From contig CAYSAM010000021.1 of assembly GCA_964429015.1 (NCBI GenBank), positions 1 through 12,265 of the forward strand: a stretch of DNA of 12,265 bases. The letters are read 5' to 3'. Position numbers and translations under genes: made by a program. How positions within the stretch are numbered: the first letter of the stretch is position 1; every line of letters begins with the position of its first letter. This document shows, one piece after another, positions 5,220 to 12,265 of this stretch. The notes beneath the pieces were generated by a model. That model did no database searches, was not told the DNA's origin, and worked only from the letters and a program-made list of their open reading frames with translations. The stretch is from MFAQ01 sp964429015. GTDB taxonomy: Bacteria > Patescibacteriota > Microgenomatia > UBA1400 > MFAQ01.

Positions 5220-6404
5220 ATGATTCCAAGAATTTTTAATCACTTTACAGATAATGACCTCTACGCGTTCACCATGTGTCACGCATCTCAAGGTTATGAT
5301 AACGAAACTGAAGATATCTTAATTATTCGAAAGTCATTCAAGATCACAGATGAATATGTAAGAGAACTTAAACATCAAATCCAAATGTTTAAAGATATAG
5401 TTTTTACCGACGATGAAGCGAATGGGATGGTTGAAGCAACTCCGTATTTGCCAAGACCTTTTCTAGAATGGCTAAAAACTTATCGCTTCGATCCCAACGA
5501 AGTCACCGTTTGGGCTGAAAACAATATACTAAAAATAAAAATAAAAGGTCTTTTTTATCGAACTGTTTTTTGGGAAACGCCACTTATGGCTGTCATTTCC
5601 GAATTATTCTTCCAAATGAATGGGTATGTAGCCGACAAACAATATATCTCCCGAGCTGAGGCAAAGGGTAGAAGATTGAGAGAAATTGGCGCAAGGTACT
5701 CTGAATTTGGCACTCGAAGACGGTTTTCCTACGAGGTACAAAAAAACGTCATTGCTGCGTTGATTAGAACATCAAAGTTACTAAGAGATGGTGGCGTTTT
5801 GGTTGGAACCAGCAATGTACACTTTGCTCTAATGTATGGTATTACACCAACAGGAACGAATGGACATAAATGGGTTCAGCTCCATGCTGGCTTATACGGT
5901 GTTCGTATGGCAAATCGAATGGCTCTAAAGAAATGGGAAGAAGTCTACGGTACTTGGTTAGGAACAGCCTTAACAGATACTTATACCACCGACGATTTCC
6001 TAAAAACTTTTAGCCGACACGATGCATCGCTGTATGAAAGTGTTCGCCAGGACTCTGGAGATCCGTTTGAATACATTAAAAAAATTCTCAACTTTTACAT
6101 AAATGTTGTCAAAATTTCTCCTTTGTCAAAAACAATTCTATTCTCAGATTCCTTAAATATTGATACAGTAGAAAAGATTGTTAAAGCTTGTTTGGGAAAA
6201 ATTAATTGTGCGTTTGGAATTGGAACGTATCTTTCCAACGATATTCTTGGTGTGGAACCGCTCAGAATAGTTATCAAACAAGTGGCGGTTTGGCTCAAAG
6301 ACGGTAGGCGAGTTGGAACTTGCAAGTTGTCCGACGATCCAGCCAAGTCATCTGGTGAAGATGATGTTGTTTACCACACGCAGTACGAAATTGGTTTAGT
6401 TTAA
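5220..6404 (+). CDS. pncB: Nicotinate phosphoribosyltransferase
   Basis: The enzyme joins nicotinate and PRPP (with ATP hydrolysis) to nicotinate mononucleotide, the entry step of the Preiss-Handler NAD salvage route, in the cytoplasm. The 394 residues match the E. coli-type PncB (about 400) along their length: YRFDPNEVTV (88-97), WETPLMAVISE (118-128), FGTRRRFSYEVQ (163-174), VGTSNVHFAL (195-204), TPTGTNGHKW (209-218), GTALTDTYTTDDFL (248-261), RQDSGDP (276-282), SKTILFSDSLN (303-313) and FGIGTYLSNDI (332-342). H216 corresponds to the histidine that is phosphorylated in the family. The gene is monocistronic, with its own promoter, putative operator, SD and terminator. No other NAD gene is adjacent. 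The resemblance to proteobacterial PncB and the different expression signals may point to horizontal acquisition (inference). Confidence 0.95.
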   Translation: MIPRIFNHFTDNDLYAFTMCHASQGYDNETEDILIIRKSFKITDEYVRELKHQIQMFKDIVFTDDEANGMVEATPYLPRPFLEWLKTYRFDPNEVTVWAENNILKIKIKGLFYRTVFWETPLMAVISELFFQMNGYVADKQYISRAEAKGRRLREIGARYSEFGTRRRFSYEVQKNVIAALIRTSKLLRDGGVLVGTSNVHFALMYGITPTGTNGHKWVQLHAGLYGVRMANRMALKKWEEVYGTWLGTALTDTYTTDDFLKTFSRHDASLYESVRQDSGDPFEYIKKILNFYINVVKISPLSKTILFSDSLNIDTVEKIVKACLGKINCAFGIGTYLSNDILGVEPLRIVIKQVAVWLKDGRRVGTCKLSDDPAKSSGEDDVVYHTQYEIGLV

Positions 6405-6411
6405 ATTTGGT

Positions 6412-6437
6412 GCCCTCTCACGTAGAGGGCTTTTTTT
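6412..6437 (+). terminator. Intrinsic terminator of pncB
   Basis: GCCCTCT (6412-6418) pairs with AGAGGGC (6424-6430), loop CACGT, followed by seven T (6431-6437). It begins 7 nt after the pncB stop. Confidence 0.93.
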
Positions 6438-6458
6438 GTGGTTTGAACTGGCTTGAGT

Positions 6459-6464
6459 TAAAAT
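6459..6464 (+). promoter_or_regulatory. -10 promoter directly before the SIS-like gene (leaderless)
   Basis: TAAAAT ends 5 nt before the GTG start at 6470, the same spacing as at ruvA and the glycosidase gene. It follows the pncB terminator, so a new promoter is required here. The -35 is poor (TTGTGG at 6436-6441, 17-nt spacing). Confidence 0.5.
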
Positions 6465-6469
6465 AAACT

Positions 6470-7426
6470 GTGAGTAGAATAAATCTCGACAATCTAAAGA
6501 CATTTCACGAATACGATCAATCTGATAATTACGATTATCTTTTAAAGTTTTCGCGTTTTTTTGAAAAAGGCTACAAAGAATCTCAAATTAACCAGCTTCC
6601 CATAGACCCCAACAAAATAACTTCTTTAATCGTCTGTACCGACGGCCATGGCCGCTACTTAGCTGATTTTTTACCTTCAATTACGCCATTTTTTATTAGT
6701 ACCCCACTAGAAATATGCACTAGCTACAGATTGCCAACGTATGCAAACGACAGCTCTCTGTGTCTTCTTTTGTTTCAAGACCATAATACCGAGGAAGCAA
6801 AATCGATTCAAAACGAAATCGACTCAAAATCAATTCCTTATCTTTCGGCAATTTCTTTAGAAAATCGTCAAAATATTCCATATATTTTAGGATTTATGTT
6901 TGGCTTCTTTTGTCGTCTAAATCCAAGCTTTACCAAAACAATAAACACTGACAACTTATTTTTAAGCCTTGAAAAAAACATCTCCAAAAACACTCGAGAA
7001 ATACAGACTACCCAAAACCCTTCCAAGATCTTGGCTGCTAAACACTCTCAAAAGGCGATATTTTTTTTGAGCTCCGGACATCTGTATGGATCTGCATGCC
7101 TTGGATTTGGTCTTGTTACTCGCTGGGCAAAAACTTTATCTTTTAGCCTTTCTTTACCTGAAGCAAACCATTATTTAAGTGATTTATTAACTTTTCCCAG
7201 TAAAGTGCTAGCTGAGTATCAATTTATAATCTTAGACTCTGATCTTTACTCACAAGCCACCAAAAAACAAATTGAAGCCGCTCGAAAAACTCTAAGTGAT
7301 CGACGTATAAGCTATACTTTAATTAAGGCAGACACTCAAGATTGGTTTGAGCAAATATATGAGTCGGTGGTCTTTTTATCATTCTTTAGCTATTATTTAA
7401 GTATCACTAATAAAGTCAAAAACTAA
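6470..7426 (+). CDS. SIS-domain protein related to bifunctional phosphoglucose/phosphomannose isomerase, probably inactive
   Basis: The 318 residues (GTG start) follow the order of archaeal/bacterial PGI/PMI enzymes. A first SIS half has LIVCTDGHGRYLADFL (53-68) where the family has a GMGGSG...AD loop, and YRLPTYANDSSLCLLLFQDHNTEEA (86-110) where it has the SYSGNTEE sugar-phosphate loop. A second half has SSGHLYGSA (201-209), TRWAK (217-221) and PEANH (230-234). From memory of the Pyrobaculum enzyme, H234 matches the ring-opening His. The catalytic Glu of NENAK is R218 here, the Ser-Gly phosphate loop is lost, the Arg of the PRAA block is missing, and the C-terminal helix with the active-site Lys is absent. 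It is therefore probably a non-catalytic sensor or scaffold, or a decaying gene (inference). Its stop overlaps the ppsA start (TAATG), linking it to carbon metabolism. Confidence 0.65.
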   Translation: MSRINLDNLKTFHEYDQSDNYDYLLKFSRFFEKGYKESQINQLPIDPNKITSLIVCTDGHGRYLADFLPSITPFFISTPLEICTSYRLPTYANDSSLCLLLFQDHNTEEAKSIQNEIDSKSIPYLSAISLENRQNIPYILGFMFGFFCRLNPSFTKTINTDNLFLSLEKNISKNTREIQTTQNPSKILAAKHSQKAIFFLSSGHLYGSACLGFGLVTRWAKTLSFSLSLPEANHYLSDLLTFPSKVLAEYQFIILDSDLYSQATKKQIEAARKTLSDRRISYTLIKADTQDWFEQIYESVVFLSFFSYYLSITNKVKN

Positions 7427-9702
7427 TGCCCCATCAACCTGCCCTGGTGTTACCTTTTTCGCAAATCAGCAAAGATGATATTCCTTTGGTTGGAGGTAAG
7501 GGGGCAAATCTTGGTGAAATGTATAACTTTGGCATACCTGTTCCCAATGGTTTTGTGGTTACTGCACAGGCCTATGAACGAGTAATTGAACACAACGCTC
7601 TACAACCTGTGATTAGAGAAATAATCAGGCAAACTGAGATCACCAACCAAAAAGAACTTGAAAAAGCTTCTATTAAAATCCAAAGACTCATACACACTGC
7701 CGATATTCCCAATGAGCTAGTCAAAGAAATTTTTGATTCCTATAAGTCCCTAAAAAAAGGTGACGCAACCCCTCTCGTGGCCGTTCGTTCATCTGCTACC
7801 GCTGAAGATTTGCCAGATGCTTCGTTTGCCGGTCAACAAGAAAGTTATTTGGATATAAAAGGTGAAGCAAATCTTATCCAAGCTGTTCGTTCTGCTTGGG
7901 GATCACTGTGGGGTGCCAGAGCAATTTTTTACAGAGCTACCCAAAAATACGACCACTTTAAAGTTTTGCTTGCCGTGCCCGTGCAGCTTATGATTCAGTC
8001 CGAAGTTTCTGGCGTTGTTTTTTCTGTTAACCCTGTCACTAAAAACAAAAACCAAGTTGTCGTTGAAGCGGTTTGGGGTTTGGGGGACTATATGGTGCAA
8101 GGAGTTGTAAATCCGGATCATTATATTGTCAACAAAAAAGATCTTACTATCCACTCACGTCAAATTGTTTCTCAAAGCATTATGGAAGTAAGAAGTTATC
8201 CTAGTGGTGTTAAAAAAGTTTCAGTTCCCAAAGACAGTGTTGATGAGAGAAAGTTGTCTGACGAGCAAGTCATCGAAGTCGCCAAACTATCAATAAAAGT
8301 TCACCAACACTACTTTTTCCCTCAAGATAGTGAGTTTGCTGTAGAAGACGACAAAATATACTTAGTACAAACACGCCCTATTACAACTTTAAACAATACC
8401 TCAACTAAGACAGTCGTAAAAGAATCTCAAATAAAAAATCTTAAACAGATTTTGCAAGGTGAGCCTGCCTCCTTTGGAATTGGTTTTGGCAAAGTTACCA
8501 AAATAAATTCGAGTAAGGAAATCGACAAAATTAAAAATGGTGATATTTTGGTTACCGAAATGACTAGTCCGGATTTTGTTCCAGCCATGAAAAAGGCATC
8601 AGCTATTGTTACCGACAAAGGTGGCCAGACCTCCCATGCCGCCATCGTTTCGCGTGAGCTCGGCATCCCGGCTGTGGTTGGCACCAAAACCGCCACCAAG
8701 GTTCTGAAAGAAGATCAGGTACTCACTGTAAATGGCTCTACTGGTGCGGTTTATCTTGGAGTGCCAGAAAAAGATAACACCAAGGCGGTAGCTACTTTTA
8801 AGGAAGAAGAATTTCCCGAAACCGCCACCAAAGTTTATGTTAATCTTGGTGAACCAGACTTAGCAGCTACCGTGGCCCAAGGAAATTCCGATGGTGTTGG
8901 TTTGCTACGTGCCGAATTTATGATGGCCCAAATTGGCACTCACCCCCGTAAAATGATTGAAGAAAAAAAGTCAAATGAATTTGTAAAAATTCTAGCGGAA
9001 AACTTGGCCAAGTTTACTAATAGTTTTGGTAATCGACCAGTTGTCTACAGGGCTTCAGACTTTAAAACTAACGAATATCGCAATCTAAAAGGTGGTACCC
9101 ATTTTGAGCCAGTAGAACCAAATCCCATGTTAGGGTTTAGAGGTGCATATAGATATATAAAAGATGAAGCTGTCTTTAATCTGGAACTTGAAGCAATAAA
9201 AATAGTGCGCAATAAAATGGGCTTTAAAAATTTACACCTAATGGTTCCATTTGTTCGCACTGTTGATGAACTAGTAAAAGTAAAAAGAGTGATTGCTGCC
9301 TCTGGACTTTCTCGTTCTAATAATTTTAAGCTCTGGATGATGGTAGAAATTCCTGCCAATGTTGTTCTCCTGGATGAATTTATAGACGTTGGTATAGATG
9401 GTGTATCTATTGGTAGCAACGACCTCACCATGTTAATGCTTGGCACCGACAGAGATAATGAAATGGTTGCTAGTGAATTTAGCGAAAAAAATCCTGCCGT
9501 CCTTTGGGCCTTAGAGCATGTTGTAAAAACTGCTGCCAAAAGAAAAATTACCTGCTCACTTTGCGGCCAAGCTGCAAGTCAGTATCCTGATCTAATTGAA
9601 AAGCTTGTAAACTGGGGTATATCCTCTGTTTCAGTTAGCCCAGATGCTGTCGACAGTACCAGGCGTACCATAGCTTATGTTGAAAAACGAATCTTAAAAT
9701 AA
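7426..9702 (+). CDS. ppsA: Phosphoenolpyruvate synthase (pyruvate, water dikinase)
   Basis: PpsA converts pyruvate + ATP + water to PEP + AMP + phosphate, the entry to gluconeogenesis; in some small genomes it may also run toward pyruvate. The 758 residues carry all three domains. The ATP-grasp pyruvate/ATP-binding domain (about 1-325) has VGGKGANLGEM (22-32), VRSSATAEDLPDASFAGQQ (120-138), NPVTKN and the closing LVQTRPIT (313-320). The swivelling phospho-histidine domain (about 350-450) has TDKGGQTSHAAIVSRELG with H404. The PEP/pyruvate TIM barrel has GVGLLRAEFM (490-499), MVEIPAN (639-645), SIGSNDLTMLMLGTDRD (661-677) and CSLCGQAAS with the catalytic Cys713. It is slightly shorter than E. 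coli PpsA (792). The start codon overlaps the previous stop by one base and lacks an SD, so it is co-transcribed with the SIS-like gene. Confidence 0.96.
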   Translation: MPHQPALVLPFSQISKDDIPLVGGKGANLGEMYNFGIPVPNGFVVTAQAYERVIEHNALQPVIREIIRQTEITNQKELEKASIKIQRLIHTADIPNELVKEIFDSYKSLKKGDATPLVAVRSSATAEDLPDASFAGQQESYLDIKGEANLIQAVRSAWGSLWGARAIFYRATQKYDHFKVLLAVPVQLMIQSEVSGVVFSVNPVTKNKNQVVVEAVWGLGDYMVQGVVNPDHYIVNKKDLTIHSRQIVSQSIMEVRSYPSGVKKVSVPKDSVDERKLSDEQVIEVAKLSIKVHQHYFFPQDSEFAVEDDKIYLVQTRPITTLNNTSTKTVVKESQIKNLKQILQGEPASFGIGFGKVTKINSSKEIDKIKNGDILVTEMTSPDFVPAMKKASAIVTDKGGQTSHAAIVSRELGIPAVVGTKTATKVLKEDQVLTVNGSTGAVYLGVPEKDNTKAVATFKEEEFPETATKVYVNLGEPDLAATVAQGNSDGVGLLRAEFMMAQIGTHPRKMIEEKKSNEFVKILAENLAKFTNSFGNRPVVYRASDFKTNEYRNLKGGTHFEPVEPNPMLGFRGAYRYIKDEAVFNLELEAIKIVRNKMGFKNLHLMVPFVRTVDELVKVKRVIAASGLSRSNNFKLWMMVEIPANVVLLDEFIDVGIDGVSIGSNDLTMLMLGTDRDNEMVASEFSEKNPAVLWALEHVVKTAAKRKITCSLCGQAASQYPDLIEKLVNWGISSVSVSPDAVDSTRRTIAYVEKRILK

Positions 9703-9710
9703 TATTTTAT

Positions 9711-9788
9711 CGTCATCGCGAGGAGCGAAACGACGTGGCGATCTCCGAGTCGGGGATTGCTTCAGTACTTCGTAATTCGCAATAACAC
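9711..9788. repeat. REP/MITE-like imperfect palindrome between ppsA and eno
   Basis: A left arm (9711-9746, opening CGTCATCGCGAGGAGCG) and a right arm (about 9753-9788, ending TTCGCAATAACAC) are imperfect reverse complements: GCGA, CGAA, AC, GC.ATC and CC blocks line up in order. The core resembles palindromic elements with a GTCATTGCGAGGAGCG-type start that recur in intergenic regions of many bacteria. The mismatches indicate an aged copy. It fills almost the whole intergenic region and ends 7 nt before the eno ATG, with no T tract, so it is not a simple terminator. Confidence 0.6.
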
Positions 9789-9795
9789 AAAAAAC

Positions 9796-11061
9796 ATGTC
9801 AAAAATAAAAACCGTCTACGCTCGCGAAATTTTAGATTCTCGTGGCAACCCAACTCTAGAAACCACAATATTTACTGATGATGGTAAAGGTGCTGTGGCC
9901 TCTATTCCCAGTGGCGCCTCAACTGGGAAGTATGAATCTTTAGAGTTGCGAGATGGAGACTCTAGTCGATACGATGGCTTAGGTGTTCTCAAAGCGTGTG
10001 CCAATGTAAACCAGATAATTAGCACCGCAATTGTTGGTTTGGATCCTCAAAAACAAAACGAAATTGATCAGGCTTTAATAAATTTAGACGGTACAAAAAC
10101 AAAATCCAAACTTGGTGCAAATGCGATCCTCTCTGTCTCTCAAGCTTGTTTTGAGCTTGGGGCAACCTGTTCTGGCCTGCAAACATTTCAGTACACTGCC
10201 CAAAAATATGGGCTAGCAACTCCGAGTGCTACCAGAATTCCAACCCCCATTTTTAACCTCATAAACGGTGGTAGACATGGAGCCGGTAACCTTCAGTTCC
10301 AAGAGTTTCACTGTATACCCTCTAGTAGAAAACTTTTTTCGGAAAGCCTAGAAATGGGTACAGAGCTTTATCACGCTCTACGAGAAATACTAATCGAAAA
10401 AAAAGCAGTACATTCTGTGGGTGATGAAGGTGGCTTTGCACCCAACCTTTTTTCCAATAGTGATGCCATAGAGCTGCTTGTAGAAACGATAGAGGCTAGT
10501 CCCTTTAAACTTAATAGTGATGTCTATTTGGGGCTCGATATTGCCGCCTCCACCCTTTTTAACACCAGTAAAATAACCATTTCGGATAACAAGGACACTA
10601 TGAACTCCGAACAATTTTCCGAATTTTTACTAGATCTTTTTCATAAATATGGACTACTCTCACTAGAGGATCCTTTTGGGGAAGATGATTGGGAAGGTTG
10701 GTCAAATTTTCAACACCAAGTCGGTAAACAGCTCATGGTGGTAGGCGATGACCTTCTCGTAACCCAAAAGTCTCGCCTGCAAAAAGCCATAAACGAAAAC
10801 GCCTGTAACGCAGTGCTTATAAAGCCAAACCAAGTTGGAACAATTTCCGAAACTATCCAAGTCATAAAGCTTGCAAAAGAAAATAATTTTTCTATCATTG
10901 TTTCACATCGTTCTGGTGATACTGATGAAGATTTTTTGGCAGATTTTGCTGTAGGAGTTGGTGCTGACTTTGTGAAGTTTGGTGCTCCTGGAAGAGGAGA
11001 AAGAGTAGCAAAGTACAATCGACTTCTCTATATTCAAGAATACCTTCAAAATAATTCCTAA
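9796..11061 (+). CDS. eno: Enolase (phosphopyruvate hydratase)
   Basis: Enolase interconverts 2-phosphoglycerate and PEP in the cytoplasm. The start is set at the ATG at 9796 (MSKIKTVYAREILDSRGNPT), the usual enolase N-terminus; an in-frame ATG at 9757 would add 13 residues encoded by the repeat. The 421 residues hold the substrate loop SGASTGKYES (39-48), H161, QFQEF (167-171), GDEGGFAP (209-216), the Mg ligands D248 (LDIAAS), E291 (LEDPF) and D318 (GDDL), the catalytic K343 (LIKPNQVGT), SHRSGDTDEDF (370-380) and K394. All catalytic residues appear kept. Some signatures are unusual: NGGRHGAGN in place of NGG.HADN-type, GDT for GET, and VKFGAPGRGER for IKTGA..R.ER. No SD is visible. It lies between ppsA and gpmI, its direct pathway partners. 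Confidence 0.96.
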   Translation: MSKIKTVYAREILDSRGNPTLETTIFTDDGKGAVASIPSGASTGKYESLELRDGDSSRYDGLGVLKACANVNQIISTAIVGLDPQKQNEIDQALINLDGTKTKSKLGANAILSVSQACFELGATCSGLQTFQYTAQKYGLATPSATRIPTPIFNLINGGRHGAGNLQFQEFHCIPSSRKLFSESLEMGTELYHALREILIEKKAVHSVGDEGGFAPNLFSNSDAIELLVETIEASPFKLNSDVYLGLDIAASTLFNTSKITISDNKDTMNSEQFSEFLLDLFHKYGLLSLEDPFGEDDWEGWSNFQHQVGKQLMVVGDDLLVTQKSRLQKAINENACNAVLIKPNQVGTISETIQVIKLAKENNFSIIVSHRSGDTDEDFLADFAVGVGADFVKFGAPGRGERVAKYNRLLYIQEYLQNNS

Positions 11062-11086
11062 TACTTAAAACTAATAATTACTACCA

Positions 11087-11113
11087 TGTCATTCCGGACT
11101 TGATCCGGAATCC
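11087..11113. repeat. REP-like palindrome upstream of gpmI
   Basis: ATTCCGGA (11091-11098) and TCCGGAAT (11104-11111) pair perfectly around CTTGA; the flanks are GTC and CC. The element resembles the widespread intergenic GTCATTCCGG...CCGGAATCC palindromes. No T tract follows, so it is unlikely to be an efficient terminator. The gpmI start lies 12 nt downstream, and a weak -10-like TAAATA (11115-11120) lies between them. Confidence 0.65.
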
Positions 11114-11125
11114 ATAAATAAATTC

Positions 11126-12265
11126 ATGAAAAAAGTAATTCTCTGCATTCTTGATGGTTGGGGCATAGCTCCACCTTCAGCTGGCAACCCCATAGATATG
11201 GCTAAGCCTAAAACGTACCAGTACTTGCTAGAAAATTTTCCGAATACCACTCTCTCTGCTTCTGGACCTTCTGTTGGGCTACCAGAAAACCAAGATGGTA
11301 ACAGTGAAACGGGACACTTAAATATAGGAGCTGGTAGAACCATCTACCAAGATCTGTCTTTAATAAATATGAGTATTGCTGATGGTAGTTTTTTTACGAA
11401 TAAAGCTTTATTGGACACCGTTAAGCATATTAAATCTTTTGATTCAAAACTACACTTGCTCGGAATGATTGGAGCTTCTGGTGTCCACTCTAGCAACGAA
11501 CACTTATATGCCTTGTTACTTTTTGCTAAAAGGCAAAACTTACAAAATGTTTATCTGCATCTAATTACCGACGGCCGCGACAGTCCACCGGATAACAGCC
11601 TAGAACAGATAAGTATCATAAAACAAAAAATAAAAGAAATCGGCCTAGGAGAAATTGTTACCGTTGTGGGCCGCTACTACGCAATGGATAGAGATCAAAG
11701 ATGGGATAGAACTCAACAAGCATACGATTGCTTAGTAAATATACCTACTCAAATTGCCTCTAGCCCAGAAGAATATATAAAAAGTAGTTACCAATCAGGT
11801 CGCACCGACGAATTCATGTCGCCCATGGCAATCAAAAGCACAGACCAAAACACGAGAATCCAAGCTGCTGATGCTGTAATCTTTTTTAATTTTCGCACCG
11901 ACAGACCACGTCAACTTACCGGGCTCTTTTTAACTCACCCACTACCTAATTTGCGTTTTGTAACCATGACCAGATATAAAAAAGAGTTTACCAATCCATC
12001 ACTTTTTGCTTCACAGACAGTGGTAAATACACTTGGAGAAGTAATCTCAAAAAAACATTTAAAACAACTACGTATGGCTGAAACCGAAAAGATTGCAATG
12101 GTTACTTATTTTTTTAATGGTCAAAGTGAAGATGTTTTTGATAACGAAGAAAGGGAATTTGTTGCCTCACCAAAAGTGGCAACCTACGACTTGGTTCCAG
12201 AAATGTCTACGAGTCTTTTAATTCAAAGATTCAAAGAAAAGTACCTGCTTACTGATTACAAACTT
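11126..12265 (+). CDS. gpmI: 2,3-bisphosphoglycerate-independent phosphoglycerate mutase (partial, 3' end beyond window)
   Basis: This is the Mn-dependent cofactor-independent mutase that interconverts 3- and 2-phosphoglycerate by a phosphoserine intermediate, the step before enolase. The first 380 codons are present out of roughly 510 usual, and the frame is open to the window end. Visible residues: MKKVILCILDGWG with metal ligand D10; DGNSETGHLNIGAGR (58-71) with the phosphorylated S60; the inserted transferase domain with GVHSSNEHL (H121), DGRD (149-152), VGRYYAMDRDQRW (R183, R189) and FNFRTDRPRQLT (R257, R260); then ETEKIAMVTYFFNG with K322. The C-terminal metal-binding Asp/His set lies outside the window. 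Oddities: HSS where HSH is usual, D58 for the common Met, and Met for the His of EKYAHVT. The start follows a REP-like palindrome with no SD. Confidence 0.95.
   Translation, partial: MKKVILCILDGWGIAPPSAGNPIDMAKPKTYQYLLENFPNTTLSASGPSVGLPENQDGNSETGHLNIGAGRTIYQDLSLINMSIADGSFFTNKALLDTVKHIKSFDSKLHLLGMIGASGVHSSNEHLYALLLFAKRQNLQNVYLHLITDGRDSPPDNSLEQISIIKQKIKEIGLGEIVTVVGRYYAMDRDQRWDRTQQAYDCLVNIPTQIASSPEEYIKSSYQSGRTDEFMSPMAIKSTDQNTRIQAADAVIFFNFRTDRPRQLTGLFLTHPLPNLRFVTMTRYKKEFTNPSLFASQTVVNTLGEVISKKHLKQLRMAETEKIAMVTYFFNGQSEDVFDNEEREFVASPKVATYDLVPEMSTSLLIQRFKEKYLLTDYKL

Noticed and set aside
9045..9539. 164-codon minus-strand open frame inside ppsA
   Set aside because: It is a shadow of the strongly conserved ppsA frame. 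It is serine/threonine-rich without a domain pattern, and it has no promoter or SD.
9757..9795. 13-residue N-terminal extension of enolase
   Set aside because: The extension is encoded by the palindromic repeat, and the standard enolase N-terminus begins at the ATG at 9796.
11089..11343. Minus-strand open frame over the gpmI 5' end
   Set aside because: The plus strand here encodes the conserved gpmI N-terminus including the catalytic serine; the antisense frame has no independent support.
1..12265. CRISPR array, transposase, integrase, toxin-antitoxin or defence system
   Set aside because: I looked for direct repeats with spacers and for typical gene families and saw none. The gene content is mainly housekeeping plus a few unknowns.

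Overview
The window is an AT-rich stretch that reads like a small, streamlined bacterial genome, most likely a Candidate Phyla Radiation (Patescibacteria) member, perhaps on the Microgenomates side. This is inferred from compact proteins (for example a 227-residue DNA polymerase III delta-like protein), overlapping starts and stops, weak or absent Shine-Dalgarno sites before most genes, and tRNA genes without an encoded CCA. No taxonomic marker is decisive. TGA is used as a stop (ruvA, the glycosidase gene, the holA-like gene), so the TGA=Gly code of SR1/Gracilibacteria is excluded. A run of exactly 100 N (5007-5106) shows this is a scaffolded draft or metagenome assembly with a gap of unknown true length.

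Layout: positions 1-169 hold no gene but several hairpins, including a probable tRNA terminator. Two minus-strand tRNA genes follow, Lys(UUU) then Glu(UUC) in transcription order. A two-gene minus-strand operon (384-1005) encodes two unrecognised proteins of about 100 residues that look like degenerate receiver-type alpha/beta domains. Divergent from it runs ruvC-ruvA-ruvB (1080-3104), the Holliday-junction resolution machinery. Next come a secreted clan-A glycosidase-like protein (3129-4301) and, overlapping it by 4 bases, a compact holA-like gene (4298-4981). The sequence gap lies between a promoter and a terminator, so it probably hides a small gene.

After the gap, a nicotinate phosphoribosyltransferase gene (pncB) forms its own unit with a strong promoter, a palindromic putative operator, a good ribosome binding site and a terminator. 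The last block serves lower glycolysis/gluconeogenesis: a sugar-isomerase-like (SIS, PGI/PMI-type) protein that appears to have lost its catalytic residues, phosphoenolpyruvate synthase (ppsA), enolase (eno) and cofactor-independent phosphoglycerate mutase (gpmI, cut by the window end). Together PpsA, Eno and GpmI interconvert pyruvate, PEP, 2-phosphoglycerate and 3-phosphoglycerate. Palindromic REP-like repeats lie directly upstream of eno and of gpmI.

The most noteworthy features are a repeated promoter geometry (a -10 hexamer exactly 5 nt before the start codon at three genes), which implies leaderless mRNAs; the probable SIS pseudoenzyme; the pncB operator; the hidden gene in the gap; and the paired receiver-like genes.
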